Source of the DNA: an uncultured Alistipes sp.
GTDB lineage: Bacteria; Bacteroidota; Bacteroidia; Bacteroidales; Rikenellaceae
DNA: 64,000 nucleotides
Assembly (NCBI GenBank): GCA_944322005.1
Contig: CALUNL010000001.1
Location: 372,001-436,000 of the forward strand
Direction: 5' to 3'
Shown piece after piece: positions 43,679-53,300 of this stretch (within the stretch, counting starts at the first letter, position 1; every line of letters starts with the position of its first letter). Made by a program: the position numbers and the translations under genes. Below the pieces are notes generated by a model. It made no database searches. It was not told where the DNA came from and saw only the letters and a list, made by a program, of their open reading frames with translations.

Positions 43679-44449
43679 TCAACCCATTTTTGAACGTATC
43701 TTTATCTCTGTTATGACACGTTTCGTATATTCCGGGAAATCCCCGTTCATCATCCAGTCGTAGTAGCTTGGCTCGCGCTCGAATACCTTGGCCACCGGCT
43801 GCCCCTTGTACTTTCCGAATGCGAATACCTCTTCACCCTTGTCGTTGTAGGCAATACGTCCTGCAAAGTCGGCCGTTTCGCCGCGCGAGGAGTATTTCGA
43901 CAGGAACTCCACATCGTTTTCGAGGTCCGGATAGCGGTCCAGCTGCGCCTTGAGCACCTCGTATGTGGCGAGTGTATCGGCTTCGGCTCCATGGGCGGCA
44001 TCGCCGAGCTCCTTGTCGCAATAGAACCTGTATGCGGCTGACAGCGTGCGCTCCTCCTTCTTGTGGAAGATGTTCTGAACGTCGATGTAGCGGCGGTTCT
44101 TGAGGTTTATGTCGACTCCGGCACGCAGAAACTCCTCCGCAAGCAGCGGCAGGTCGAAGCGGTTGGAGTTGAACCCGCCGAAATCGCACCCTTCGAGAAA
44201 CTCCTTGAGCGATTTGGCGATTTGCCTGAATGTCGGGCAATCCTTCACATCCTCGTCCGTTATGTGGTGTATGGCCGTTGCCTCCTTCGGTATCGGGACG
44301 GTCGGGTTTATCCTGCGCGTGCGTACTATGAGTTCGCCGTCGGGCATCACCTTCGCCATCGATATCTCGACAATGCGGTCACGCGAAATGTCGACGCCCG
44401 TTGTCTCCAAATCGAAGAATACTATCGGGCGTTTTAGCTTTAGCTCCAT
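43679..44449 (-). CDS. DEDDh 3'-5' exonuclease (DNA polymerase III epsilon-like)
   Basis: This 256-residue exonuclease has all five catalytic residues of the DEDDh class: Asp13 and Glu15 (FFDLETTG), Asp99 (FNSNRFD), His153 and Asp158 (HGAEADT). The C-terminal 70 residues form an extra segment (AFGKYKGQPVAKVFE) that resembles the small domain found in Bacteroidota exonucleases. It sits 10 bases after dnaN, consistent with a proofreading or repair role alongside the sliding clamp. Confidence 0.93.
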   Translation of the reverse strand: MELKLKRPIVFFDLETTGVDISRDRIVEISMAKVMPDGELIVRTRRINPTVPIPKEATAIHHITDEDVKDCPTFRQIAKSLKEFLEGCDFGGFNSNRFDLPLLAEEFLRAGVDINLKNRRYIDVQNIFHKKEERTLSAAYRFYCDKELGDAAHGAEADTLATYEVLKAQLDRYPDLENDVEFLSKYSSRGETADFAGRIAYNDKGEEVFAFGKYKGQPVAKVFEREPSYYDWMMNGDFPEYTKRVITEIKIRSKMG

Positions 44450-44459
44450 CTCTGTTCTG

Positions 44460-45584
44460 CTATGCGTTGATAATCATCGGCATGAGCAACATCAGCGTCG
44501 AGTCGGAACGCTTGTCGTCGTATACCGGCTTGAATACTCCCGCACGTGTGGAGTCCGCAAGTTCGATGAGAACCGTAGGAGTCTCCATGTTCGACAGTAT
44601 CTCCACAAGGAACGTAGACTTGAAGCCTATTATTACCGGCTCGCCCTCATAACTGCACGATATGGTCTCGTTCGCCGAAACGTAGAAGTCGAGGTCCTGT
44701 GCCGTCAGCGATATGCGGTCGCCCGAAATGTCCATCTTGATGAGGTTTGTCGTCGGGTTGGCACATACGGCCACACGCTTTATGGCGTTCATGAGCTCTA
44801 TGCGGTCAACAAGCACCTTGTTAGGGTTGGCTGCAGGAATCACGGCGTTGTAGTTCGGATAGCTGCCTTCGATGAGACGGCATATGAGCAGGCTGTTCTT
44901 GAGGCGGAACATGGCGTTTTTCTTGTCGAAACTCATCTGTACTTCACCCTCCTCTTTCAACAGCATCGCCTTGAGCAGGTTCGCAGGCTTCTTCGGCAAT
45001 ATGAACGATGCCTCGGTCGCACCAGAGTATTCCGTGGCATATTTGACGAGCTTGTGGGCGTCGGTAGCCACAAATGTGAGCGACTTGTCGTCAAGGCGGA
45101 TATATACGCCGTTCATTACCGGACGCAACTCCTCGTCGGCTGTTGCGAATATGGTCTTGTTGATTCCGTTCACGAGTGTGTCGACATCCATCGTCACGTC
45201 TATTTTATCCTCGGAAAGTGCCTGTACGGCAGGATAGCTTATCGGATTTGCGCCCGGAACCGACGATCCGCCGCTCTTCCATGAAATCTTGATCTCCCAG
45301 TTGTCGCTGTTGACCTCAAGCGTGAGAGGCATCTCCGAGCACTCCTTCAATACGTCGAGCATAAGTTTTGCCGGAGCGGCAACCATGCCCTCCTGCTCGA
45401 CATTGTCGACTTTCAGCGTTCCGACCAGTGTCGTTTCGAGGTCGGATGTGGTCACCTTCAGCTCGCCGTCCTTCAGGTCCATGAGGAAATAGTCGAGAAT
45501 CGGAAGCGTATTTTTTGAATTTATGACCTTTCCTGTCGTCGAAAGGAGCGACAGCAGTGCTGAACTTGATACCGTGAATTTCAT
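44460..45584 (-). CDS. dnaN: DNA polymerase III sliding clamp (beta subunit)
   Basis: This 374-residue sliding clamp has the three-domain fold of DnaN. The sequence begins MKFTVSSSALLSLLSTTGKVI and ends LMLLMPMIINA, matching the typical clamp N- and C-termini (the C-terminal ML-P-M region forms part of the partner-binding pocket). The start at 45584 is fixed by alignment. It heads a seven-gene minus-strand operon running to about 39345; dnaN at the head rather than beside dnaA is a common Bacteroidota arrangement. Confidence 0.97.
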   Translation of the reverse strand: MKFTVSSSALLSLLSTTGKVINSKNTLPILDYFLMDLKDGELKVTTSDLETTLVGTLKVDNVEQEGMVAAPAKLMLDVLKECSEMPLTLEVNSDNWEIKISWKSGGSSVPGANPISYPAVQALSEDKIDVTMDVDTLVNGINKTIFATADEELRPVMNGVYIRLDDKSLTFVATDAHKLVKYATEYSGATEASFILPKKPANLLKAMLLKEEGEVQMSFDKKNAMFRLKNSLLICRLIEGSYPNYNAVIPAANPNKVLVDRIELMNAIKRVAVCANPTTNLIKMDISGDRISLTAQDLDFYVSANETISCSYEGEPVIIGFKSTFLVEILSNMETPTVLIELADSTRAGVFKPVYDDKRSDSTLMLLMPMIINA

Positions 45585-45626
45585 ATGTGTATGTGTAAAT
45601 ATTGTTTTGTGTCCTGTTCGTGTTGC

Positions 45627-45642
45627 GCCGGAATCCTCCGGC
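45627..45642 (-). terminator. Short hairpin after the nucleoside phosphorylase gene
   Basis: GCCGGAATCCTCCGGC can form a 6-bp GC-rich stem with a 4-base loop between the phosphorylase stop and the dnaN start. No T run follows on the minus strand, so its action as a terminator is uncertain. Confidence 0.35.
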
Positions 45643-45650
45643 ATTGCCAG

Positions 45651-46538
45651 TTAAAGCGTGGCGAGCTTGTCGAGTGCGTTCGCAATCATCTTCCTGACGA
45701 ACGGCTTGTAGTCGGTGCATGCATCGAGGGCCACGCGCTGTGCGATTATGGTGCATATCGTGGCGGCGCGGTGTCCCATCAGGGCTGCCAGTCCGGCGAG
45801 GGCCGAACCCTCCATTTCGAAGTTGGTTATGCGGCGGCCTTCGTATTCGAAACTCTCGATCTTCTCGTTGAGTTTCGGGTCCTGCGGGCTCAGACGAACC
45901 CAGCGGCCCTGCGGAGCGTAGAATCCCGGTGCGGCTATGGTGATACCCTCCCGTGTGATGTCCTTGAAGAGCTCGAACAGCGATTTGTCGGCGTCTATGA
46001 AGTATGGCTTCGGCAGAAGCTCGTTCCATCCCACGTGCTTCATGAAAGCCTTCTCTATCTCGAGGTCGCAGACGTCATTGCGGCCGGCGTAATAGTTCAG
46101 AAGTCCGTCGAAACCGACCGAGGTGCGGGAAAATACCTGCTCGCCGACCTTGATCTCCGGCTGCAGCGCTCCGGAGGTGCCGAGGCGTACGAGCGTCAGC
46201 TGTCTCAGTTCCGGCTTTACCTGTCTCGTGGCGAAGTCGACATTTGCCAGGGCGTCGAGCTCCGTTACGGATATGTCGATGTTTCCGATTCCGATACCGG
46301 TCGACAGTACCGTCATGCGCTTGCCCTTATATGTTCCCGTTACGGTATTGAATTCGCGGTTGGACACTTCGCACTCCTTCGTTTCGAAGAACGAAGCCAC
46401 CATGGCCACGCGGCCCGGGTCGCCTACGAGAATGACTATGTCGGCCAGCTGTTCCGGCTTGAGGTGGAGGTGGAATATCGAACCGTCTTCATTGATAATC
46501 AGTTCCGATGCAGGAATGACTCTTCTTGCGTTTTCCAT
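45651..46538 (-). CDS. Nucleoside phosphorylase (uridine phosphorylase-like)
   Basis: This 295-residue NP-I family phosphorylase splits nucleosides with phosphate. Motifs include the phosphate-binding VGDPGRV, GIGIGN, RLGTSGAL and the ribose/base-site NFEMEGSALAGL with the conserved Glu and Met. Similarity is closest to uridine phosphorylases, although base specificity cannot be settled from sequence alone. It is monocistronic, read on the same strand as dnaN with a gap of 66 bases. Confidence 0.92.
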   Translation of the reverse strand: MENARRVIPASELIINEDGSIFHLHLKPEQLADIVILVGDPGRVAMVASFFETKECEVSNREFNTVTGTYKGKRMTVLSTGIGIGNIDISVTELDALANVDFATRQVKPELRQLTLVRLGTSGALQPEIKVGEQVFSRTSVGFDGLLNYYAGRNDVCDLEIEKAFMKHVGWNELLPKPYFIDADKSLFELFKDITREGITIAAPGFYAPQGRWVRLSPQDPKLNEKIESFEYEGRRITNFEMEGSALAGLAALMGHRAATICTIIAQRVALDACTDYKPFVRKMIANALDKLATL

Positions 46539-46670
46539 ATCAGTCGTGTTTTATTATTTGATTTCCTTATTGTATAATTGGCATAAAAATAATATTTTTA
46601 CAACGAATTTCAAAAGTTTTGAAAGACTTTTTTGCCATTTGGCCGAAAAACGTTAAATACCAACAAGCTT

Positions 46671-48059
46671 ATGACTCTTATAAAATCCATCTCGGGTATC
46701 AGGGGCACCGTGGGCGGAAATGCCGGTGACAACCTGACTCCAATCGACATCGTCAAGTTCACTGTCGCCTATGCAAGGTTTATCGGCAGGAAGAATGCCG
46801 GAAAAAGGCTTAAGATAGTAGTCGGTCGCGACGCCCGCATATCGGGAGGAATGGTGAATGACATAATCGAGGGAACCCTGCTCGGCTGCGGCGTCGATGT
46901 GGTCAATGTCGGTCTCTGCACCACCCCGGGAACCGAACTCGCCGTGACGTTCCACAAGGCGGACGGCGGCATAATAATAACGGCTTCGCATAACCCGAAG
47001 CAGTGGAACGCCCTGAAACTGCTCAACGAGCGTGGCGAGTTCCTGAACGATGCGGAGGGCAAGCAGGTGCTGGCCCTTGCCGAATCGGAAGATTTCGCAT
47101 TCCCGGATGTCGACCATGTCGGCAAGGTGCTTTCAAAGGAGTCGTTCAATGACATACACATCGCAATGGTGCTGGCCATGAAGGCTGTCGATGCCGAGGC
47201 TGTCCGCCGTCGCCGTTTCAAGGTCGTCGTCGATGCCGTGAACTCTGTCGGCGGTGTGGTGATGCCGAAACTTCTTCGCGAACTGGGTTGCGACGTGGTG
47301 GAGCTCAACTGCGAGCCTACCGGCGACTTCGCGCACAATCCGGAGCCTCTGCCGCAGAACCTTACAGGCATATCCGAGGCCGTCGTGCGTGAAAAGGCCG
47401 ACCTCGGAATCGTTGTCGATCCGGACGTCGACCGTCTGGCATTCGTCAGCGAGGACGGCTCGATGTTTGTCGAGGAGTATACGCTTGTCGCCGTTGCCGA
47501 CTACATACTGTCGCTCGGCAAGGGCAATACGGTTTCCAACCTGAGTTCGTCAAGGGCCCTGCGCGACGTTACCGAGGCGCACGGCGGCGAGTATTTCGCA
47601 TCGGCCGTCGGGGAGGTGAATGTGGTCGCCAAGATGAAGGAGGTCGGGGCGGTCATAGGCGGAGAAGGCAACGGCGGAGTGATATATCCGGAACTGCATT
47701 ACGGCCGCGACGCGTTGGTGGGTACGGCGCTGTTCCTTACGCACCTTGCGCACAAGGGCATTACGATGACCGAGCTCCGCAAGACATATCCGGCTTACTT
47801 CGCCTCGAAGAACAAGATAGAGCTCACGCCGGCCGTCGATGTGGATAAAGTACTGCGTGAGATGAAGAGCAGATATGCTGCTGAAAAAGTGAACGATATA
47901 GATGGTGTTAAAATTGATTTTGCCGACAGCTGGGTTCACCTGCGCAAGTCGAATACCGAACCTATAATACGCATATACACCGAGGCCGGAAGCATGGAGG
48001 AGGCCGATGCCCTTGCGCAGCGTTTCATAGGTGAGATAAAGCAGATATGCAACATCTAA
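46671..48059 (+). CDS. glmM: Phosphoglucosamine mutase (alpha-D-phosphohexomutase)
   Basis: This 462-residue phosphohexomutase has the phosphoserine loop TASHNP (Ser106), the metal-binding DPDVDR, the sugar-binding GGEGNGG and the phosphate-binding RKSNTEPIIRIY. Within the superfamily, SISGIRGTVGG and GlmM-like length fit phosphoglucosamine mutase, which makes glucosamine-1-phosphate for UDP-GlcNAc. A phosphomannomutase/phosphoglucomutase function is an alternative. Start ATG 46671 matches the family; the dipeptidase follows 12 bases downstream. Confidence 0.93.
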   Translation: MTLIKSISGIRGTVGGNAGDNLTPIDIVKFTVAYARFIGRKNAGKRLKIVVGRDARISGGMVNDIIEGTLLGCGVDVVNVGLCTTPGTELAVTFHKADGGIIITASHNPKQWNALKLLNERGEFLNDAEGKQVLALAESEDFAFPDVDHVGKVLSKESFNDIHIAMVLAMKAVDAEAVRRRRFKVVVDAVNSVGGVVMPKLLRELGCDVVELNCEPTGDFAHNPEPLPQNLTGISEAVVREKADLGIVVDPDVDRLAFVSEDGSMFVEEYTLVAVADYILSLGKGNTVSNLSSSRALRDVTEAHGGEYFASAVGEVNVVAKMKEVGAVIGGEGNGGVIYPELHYGRDALVGTALFLTHLAHKGITMTELRKTYPAYFASKNKIELTPAVDVDKVLREMKSRYAAEKVNDIDGVKIDFADSWVHLRKSNTEPIIRIYTEAGSMEEADALAQRFIGEIKQICNI

Positions 48060-48071
48060 ACAAACAGACAT

Positions 48072-49436
48072 ATGGATAAAGTAAAGGTTTATATAGACGA
48101 AAATAAGGATCGCTTCATCAGCGAACTGTTTGAACTGTTGAGAATCCCGTCGATAAGTGCGCAGAGCGAACACAGGGAGGATATGGTAAAGTGTGCCGAG
48201 CATCTTGCCGTGGCGTTGATGAAGGCCGGCGCAGACCATGCCGAAGTATACCCCACCGCAGGCAACCCTGTTGTCTATGCCGAGAAAATCGTATCGCCGG
48301 AGGCGAAGACCGTGCTGGTGTACGGCCATTACGACGTGATGCCGGTCGATCCGCGTGAGGAGTGGCGTACGGAGCCGTTCGAGCCGCAGATACTCGACGG
48401 GCGGATATGGGACCGCGGAGCCGATGACGACAAGGGGCAGTCGTTCATGCACATAAAGGCCTTCGAGGCGATGTGCCAGACCAATTCGCTGCCGTGCAAC
48501 GTCAAGTTCATGCTTGAGGGAGAGGAGGAGATAGGCTCGGCCAACCTCTACGGCTTCTGCGAGGAGTACCGCGACATGTTGAAGTCGGATATAATACTCG
48601 TTTCGGATACCTCGATGATTTCGATGCAGACGCCGTCGATAACGTGCGGACTGCGTGGCCTTACATATATGGAGGTGACGGTGACGGGACCGAACAAGGA
48701 TCTGCATTCAGGTCTCTTCGGCGGTGCGGTGGCCAACCCGGCCAACGTTCTCACGCGTCTTGTAGCTTCGCTGACGGACGGGAACGGACGCATAACGATC
48801 CCTGGGTTCTACGACAAGGTGCGCAATCTTACCGATGCCGAGCGCCGTGCATTCAACGAGGCGCCGTTCTCCATTGAAGATTACAAGTCGGCACTCGACA
48901 TAGACGATGTGGAGGGCGAAGCGGGATATACCACCATCGAACGCACCGGAATCCGTCCGTCGCTCGATGTGAACGGAATCTGGGGAGGCTACACCGAAGA
49001 GGGTACGAAGACCGTGATACCGGCCCGTGCGCATGCGAAAATATCGATGCGTCTGGTCCCGGACCAGGATTTCGAGGAGATTGCCGTCCTGTTCGAGAAA
49101 CACTTCCGCAATATTGCGCCGAAGAGCGTCAAGGTGGATGTGAAGTTCCTCCACGGAGGTGCTCCGTATGTATCCCCTACTGACATGGCTGCATATCGTG
49201 CTGCCGAAAAGGCGGTCGAGGAGAGTTTCGGCAAGAAGCCTCTTCCGTTCTACTCCGGCGGTTCGATTCCGATAATAAGCGGATTCGAACGTATTTTGGG
49301 GGTAAAGTCACTGCTGCTCGGATTCGGCCTTTCGGAGGATGCCATACACTCTCCCAACGAGAGCTACGGCCTGGAGCAGTTCGACAAGGGCTTGCAGACC
49401 ATACCTCTATTCTACAAGTATTTCTCGCAGATGTAG
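48072..49436 (+). CDS. M20-family dipeptidase
   Basis: This 454-residue metallopeptidase has the M20 metal-site motifs VYGHYDVMPVDP (His86, Asp88), the bridging Asp in RGADDDKGQ, the general-base EGEEEIGS and the dimerisation-domain segment GLRGLTYMEVTVTGPNKDLHSG. It belongs to the PepV/carnosinase-like dipeptidase branch and lacks a signal peptide, so it probably hydrolyses dipeptides in the cytoplasm. It is co-oriented with and 12 bases after glmM, and ends at a terminator. Confidence 0.94.
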   Translation: MDKVKVYIDENKDRFISELFELLRIPSISAQSEHREDMVKCAEHLAVALMKAGADHAEVYPTAGNPVVYAEKIVSPEAKTVLVYGHYDVMPVDPREEWRTEPFEPQILDGRIWDRGADDDKGQSFMHIKAFEAMCQTNSLPCNVKFMLEGEEEIGSANLYGFCEEYRDMLKSDIILVSDTSMISMQTPSITCGLRGLTYMEVTVTGPNKDLHSGLFGGAVANPANVLTRLVASLTDGNGRITIPGFYDKVRNLTDAERRAFNEAPFSIEDYKSALDIDDVEGEAGYTTIERTGIRPSLDVNGIWGGYTEEGTKTVIPARAHAKISMRLVPDQDFEEIAVLFEKHFRNIAPKSVKVDVKFLHGGAPYVSPTDMAAYRAAEKAVEESFGKKPLPFYSGGSIPIISGFERILGVKSLLLGFGLSEDAIHSPNESYGLEQFDKGLQTIPLFYKYFSQM

Positions 49437-49450
49437 CGGAGATAATGCAA

Positions 49451-49490
49451 AAGAGCGGCGCACTCTTTCGGGTGCGCCGCTCTTTTTTTA
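49451..49490. terminator. Terminator between the dipeptidase and DUF2461 genes
   Basis: A perfect 12-bp stem AGAGCGGCGCAC (49452-49463) with GTGCGCCGCTCT (49472-49483) is followed by seven T residues; the left flank is A-rich, so it may also serve the convergent gene. Confidence 0.9.
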
Positions 49491-49499
49491 CGGTATACG

Positions 49500-50165
49500 T
49501 CACATCATCTCCTCATATGCATACTGTACGGCCCTGTTAAGCGCCGATACGAGAGGATATGTGGATTTGAAATCGTCGAGAGTTTGCTTCAGGAGCCTGT
49601 CGGATAGCAGAAGCCGTTCGCTGACACCTTTCTCGATGCCGAAATCCTTAAGACGGAGCAGCTCGTCATACTTGTGTCCGGCCGGAAAGTCCTTCGGGTT
49701 GCGCTTGAGCGCGTTGTCGGTGCACAGCGAGAATCCGTTGGTCGCTTTTATGGCTGCCACAAGTCCGTCGCCGTTGTCGATAATCTCCTCGCGGACGCTC
49801 CTTAATACAATTGGTTCCGGCATATAGAGGCCGGCATACATCATGCTCCCCTCGTTCGGATCCAGGTGGAAATAGTAACCTGCGTATCCGGCCTTCTTGC
49901 CGTGAGGAGCCACGAATACCCCCATGTGTGTCTTGTATGGACTCTTGTCAGGACTGAAACGCGTGTCGCGGTATATCCGGTAGGTGCAGTCGGCGAGCGT
50001 GAGCCCTCCGACCGACCCGTCGAACGAGGATATGCCGTCGATGAGCGCAGCGGCGAACTCCTTGAACGTGGAATCCGCACGCCGATACTCCGCCTTGTGG
50101 GCGTTGAACCATTCGCGGTTGTTGTTCTCCTTCAACCTGCGCAGAAAATCGACGACCTCCTTCAT
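49500..50165 (-). CDS. DUF2461 family protein
   Basis: This 221-residue protein matches DUF2461 along its length: FLRRLKENNNREWFNAHKAEY at the N-terminus, RIYRDTRFSPDKSPYKTHMGVF and GYYFHLDPNEGSMMYAGLYMPEP in the core. The family is widespread and its biochemical role unknown. It has no signal peptide or membrane segment. The gene begins 3 bases after glyA and may be read from its promoter. Confidence 0.92.
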   Translation of the reverse strand: MKEVVDFLRRLKENNNREWFNAHKAEYRRADSTFKEFAAALIDGISSFDGSVGGLTLADCTYRIYRDTRFSPDKSPYKTHMGVFVAPHGKKAGYAGYYFHLDPNEGSMMYAGLYMPEPIVLRSVREEIIDNGDGLVAAIKATNGFSLCTDNALKRNPKDFPAGHKYDELLRLKDFGIEKGVSERLLLSDRLLKQTLDDFKSTYPLVSALNRAVQYAYEEMM

Positions 50166-50168
50166 GAC

Positions 50169-51449
50169 TTACCAGGCGAAAAGCGGGTACTCGGCCATCA
50201 TGGCGTTGACCTCCTTGCGGATAGCGGCGATGTTGGACTCATCCTCCGGCGCGTGCAATACCCTGTCAATCAGGTCTGCGATGTACTCCATCTTATCCTC
50301 TTTCACGCCTCTGGTGGTTATGGCCGGGGTTCCGAATCGCAGGCCCGATGTCTGGAATGCCGAACGGGAGTCGAACGGTACCATATTCTTGTTTGCCGTT
50401 ATGTCGGCGGCAACGAGAGCTCGTTCGGCCACCTTGCCGGTGAGCTCCGGGAACTTGGTCCGCAGGTCAACGAGCATCAGGTGGTTGTCCGTACCGTCCG
50501 AGACTATTTTGTAGCCGCGCGACATAAGTGCTTTAGCAAGTGCTGCGGCATTCTTGATAACCTGTGTCTGGTACTCCTTGAAACTCGGGTCGAGTGCCTC
50601 GCCGAAGGCTACGGCCTTAGCTGCGATGACATGCTCGAGCGGGCCTCCCTGGATGCCCGGGAATACGGCCGAGTTGAGAATCTGAGACATCATCTTGACG
50701 GCCCCCTTCGGCGTGGTGAGTCCCCACGGATTCTCGAAGTCCTTTCCCATAAGGATTATTCCTCCGCGCGGTCCGCGCAGTGTCTTGTGCGTGGTGGAGG
50801 TAACGATATGGGCATACTTTACTGGATTCTCGAGAAGTCCCGCGGCTATCATTCCCGCCGTATGGGCCATATCTATCATAAGTATTGCCCCCACCTTGTC
50901 GGCAATTTCGCGCATGCGCCTGTAATCCCATTCGCGGGAGTATGCGGAAGCTCCTCCGACGATGAGTTTCGGCTTGTACTCCAGTGCCTTCGCCTCCATT
51001 TCGTCGTAGTCGACGCGGCCGTCCTCCTCACGGACCGAATAGCTTACGGCATTGAAATATTTACCCGACATGTTGACCGCCGAGCCGTGCGAGAGGTGTC
51101 CTCCGTGCGAGAGATTGAGACCGAGGAAGGTGTCTCCAGGCTGCATTACGGCGAAGAAGACAGCCATGTTGGCCTGTGCGCCCGAATGCGGCTGTACGTT
51201 GGCGTATTCGGCACCGTAGAGCTTGCAGATACGCTCTATGGCAAGCGACTCGACCTTGTCCACAACCTCGCAGCCGCCGTAGTAGCGTGCGGCGGGATAA
51301 CCCTCTGCGTATTTGTTGGTCAGCACCGAGCCCATGGCGCGGAGCACCTGGTCGCTGACAAAGTTCTCGGATGCAATGAGCTCTATGCCGCGCATCTGTC
51401 GGCTGCGCTCTTCGTCAATCAAATCGAAAATCTGTGAATCGGTTCTCAT
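50169..51449 (-). CDS. glyA: Serine hydroxymethyltransferase
   Basis: This PLP enzyme of 426 residues interconverts serine and glycine and supplies one-carbon units. Visible motifs are IELIASENF, the [17 protein letters not shown] segment, [17 protein letters not shown] and the PLP lysine Lys222 in [13 protein letters not shown]. Length is close to the usual 417-430. The DUF2461 gene follows 3 bases after its stop. A -7 box lies at 51484-51491. Confidence 0.97.
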   Translation of the reverse strand: MRTDSQIFDLIDEERSRQMRGIELIASENFVSDQVLRAMGSVLTNKYAEGYPAARYYGGCEVVDKVESLAIERICKLYGAEYANVQPHSGAQANMAVFFAVMQPGDTFLGLNLSHGGHLSHGSAVNMSGKYFNAVSYSVREEDGRVDYDEMEAKALEYKPKLIVGGASAYSREWDYRRMREIADKVGAILMIDMAHTAGMIAAGLLENPVKYAHIVTSTTHKTLRGPRGGIILMGKDFENPWGLTTPKGAVKMMSQILNSAVFPGIQGGPLEHVIAAKAVAFGEALDPSFKEYQTQVIKNAAALAKALMSRGYKIVSDGTDNHLMLVDLRTKFPELTGKVAERALVAADITANKNMVPFDSRSAFQTSGLRFGTPAITTRGVKEDKMEYIADLIDRVLHAPEDESNIAAIRKEVNAMMAEYPLFAW

Positions 51450-51483
51450 ATCGGTTTTATGGTAGATGTTTTCTTACGTCTTC

Positions 51484-51491
51484 CAAAGGTA
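51484..51491 (-). promoter_or_regulatory. -7 box of the glyA promoter
   Basis: TACCTTTG on the minus strand, 34 bases before the glyA ATG; no matching -33 at the normal distance. Confidence 0.5.
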
Positions 51492-51514
51492 AAAACAAAT
51501 TGAAATAAATTGAC

Positions 51515-51522
51515 TATCTTTG
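51515..51522 (+). promoter_or_regulatory. -7 box of the fabG promoter
   Basis: TATCTTTG on the plus strand, 42 bases before the fabG ATG and 23 bases from the divergent glyA -7 box, so the two promoters probably share the intervening DNA. Confidence 0.5.
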
Positions 51523-51564
51523 TGGCAAAATTATTGACAATTTATCACTAAAAAGAGATAAGAC

Positions 51565-52311
51565 ATGAAACTTCTTGAAGGTAAGGTCGCTCTGATAACG
51601 GGCGCCGGCAGGGGTATCGGCAAGGCCGTGGCATCCAAACTCGCAGAAAACGGAGCGGACATAGCGTTCACCGATTTGGAAATCAACGAAACCGTCGAGG
51701 CGACGGCCGAAGAGCTGCGCAAATGGGGCACCCGCGTCGAGGCTTATGCCTCCAATGCAGCCGATTTCGAGCAGACACATGCCGTTGTGGAGCGTATTCT
51801 CGCCGATTTCGGACACATAGACATTCTGGTGAACAATGCCGGAATAACCAAGGATGGCCTTATGATGCGTATGAGTGAGGCACAGTGGGATGCCGTGATC
51901 AACGTCAACCTCAAATCCGCGTTCAATTTCATACACGCGCTCACTCCGATAATGGCACGCCAGCGTTCGGGCTCCATCATAAACATGTCGTCGGTTGTCG
52001 GCGTCAGCGGCAATGCGGGACAGTGCAACTACTCCGCATCGAAGGCCGGAATGATAGGTCTCGCCAAGTCGATTGCAAAGGAGATGGGCCCTCGCGGCAT
52101 CCGTGCAAACTGCATAGCGCCGGGATTCATCATCACCGACATGACGGCAAAACTTCCGGAATCGGTACGCGAGGAGTGGTGCAAGACCATTCCGCTCCGT
52201 CGCGGAGGAACGCCGGAGGATGTGGCAAACGTCGCACTGTTCCTCGCTTCGGACCTCTCGTCGTATGTCAGCGGACAGGTTATACACTGCTGCGGCGGAA
52301 TGAACTGTTAG
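51565..52311 (+). CDS. fabG: 3-oxoacyl-[acyl-carrier-protein] reductase
   Basis: This 248-residue short-chain dehydrogenase/reductase catalyses the first reduction of the fatty-acid elongation cycle with NADPH. It has the cofactor motif TGAGRGIGKA, NNAGITKDGLMMRM and the catalytic triad Ser143, Tyr156 and Lys160 (YSASK). FabG-like length and the IAPGFIITDMT segment support the assignment. An AAGAGAT sequence lies near the ATG. The downstream barrel gene starts 29 bases later and is probably in the same unit. Confidence 0.94.
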   Translation: MKLLEGKVALITGAGRGIGKAVASKLAENGADIAFTDLEINETVEATAEELRKWGTRVEAYASNAADFEQTHAVVERILADFGHIDILVNNAGITKDGLMMRMSEAQWDAVINVNLKSAFNFIHALTPIMARQRSGSIINMSSVVGVSGNAGQCNYSASKAGMIGLAKSIAKEMGPRGIRANCIAPGFIITDMTAKLPESVREEWCKTIPLRRGGTPEDVANVALFLASDLSSYVSGQVIHCCGGMNC

Positions 52312-52340
52312 TCCGTGGATAATTTTTCGTAGGGATTGTC

Positions 52341-53243
52341 ATGAGGAGGGTTTTGCTTGCACTGCTGGCTTCGGCCGCGTGGACGGTCGCATCAGCACAG
52401 GATTTTTCGCCTGTGTGCATCGACGCGCGCACCACTGCAATGGGAAATGCCGGTGTGGCAACTACCGGCAGTGCCTACCCTACGTTCAACAATGCGGCCG
52501 CCCCGCTTTTCGAATACCAGTCCATACAGGCTTCGTTCTCGTATTCGCTGTTTTCCGGCGACGAACTCGGCAAATACCGCCTTATGGGTGCCGGTGCTTA
52601 TGTAAGGCTGTATGAAAGGCATGCGATATCGTTCGGAACAAGGCTGTTTTATGCCCCGAGGCTCGAGGATACGGGCCGCCGTCCGGGCGAGAAGGCCTTC
52701 GATCTCGCATACGGTTACCGCGTGAGCGGGAATACCGCATTGGCGGTTACTCTGCGATACATCCATGCGGATGACGGCATATCGCGGAAATCGGACGCGC
52801 TCGGTTTCGACGTGGGCGTAATGTCGAGAATCCCACTGGCGATTTTCGAGGGGTCAGCCGTAAACATTGGCGCGAAGATATCCAATGTCGGGTTCAACTG
52901 GTGGAAGGATGCGGATTGCGTGCAACCGCTTTCGCTGATTGCCGGTTCATCGCTGTTTCTCCCGGTGAGGGATTCGCACTGGGTGGAGACAACCGCCCAG
53001 GTCGGGTATTGTTTCCTGCCTGATGCGGCAAGCGGTCTCTTCGGTGGCGTCGGATTCGAATATACGCTGATGCAGCTGTTGAGATTCCGTTGCGGAGGCT
53101 ACTTCTCGAAGATGTGCAGTTATGGCTCGATAGGTCTCGGCGTACGATTCTTCCACATACAGTTCGACGTGTCGTATTCGATGGCCAAAAAGGGATTGCC
53201 GATGTCTAACGTCGTGCAGTTCAATGCCGGACTCGACTTCTGA
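52341..53243 (+). CDS. PorV/PorQ-family outer-membrane protein
   Basis: This 300-residue exported barrel has a signal peptide (MRRVLLALLASAAWTVASA) and the opening RTTAMGNAGVATTGSAYPTFNNAAAP, a hallmark of the PorV/PorQ group, followed by amphipathic beta-strands ending in VVQFNAGLDF. PorV and PorQ attach to the type IX secretion pore in Bacteroidota, but this group includes many relatives outside that pathway and no other T9SS gene is present here, so a specific role is not claimed. It is shorter than PorV of Porphyromonas. Confidence 0.82.
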   Translation: MRRVLLALLASAAWTVASAQDFSPVCIDARTTAMGNAGVATTGSAYPTFNNAAAPLFEYQSIQASFSYSLFSGDELGKYRLMGAGAYVRLYERHAISFGTRLFYAPRLEDTGRRPGEKAFDLAYGYRVSGNTALAVTLRYIHADDGISRKSDALGFDVGVMSRIPLAIFEGSAVNIGAKISNVGFNWWKDADCVQPLSLIAGSSLFLPVRDSHWVETTAQVGYCFLPDAASGLFGGVGFEYTLMQLLRFRCGGYFSKMCSYGSIGLGVRFFHIQFDVSYSMAKKGLPMSNVVQFNAGLDF

Positions 53244-53264
53244 AGGCGAGCCTGTAGGACCTAA

Positions 53265-53300
53265 CAAAAAAGGGGATGCTTCATGCTATCCCCTTTTTGT
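53265..53300. terminator. Bidirectional terminator between the PorV-like and phosphatase genes
   Basis: AAAAAAGGGGAT (53265-53276) pairs with ATCCCCTTTTT (53288-53298). The phosphatase stop lies within the hairpin, so convergent transcripts share it. Confidence 0.82.
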
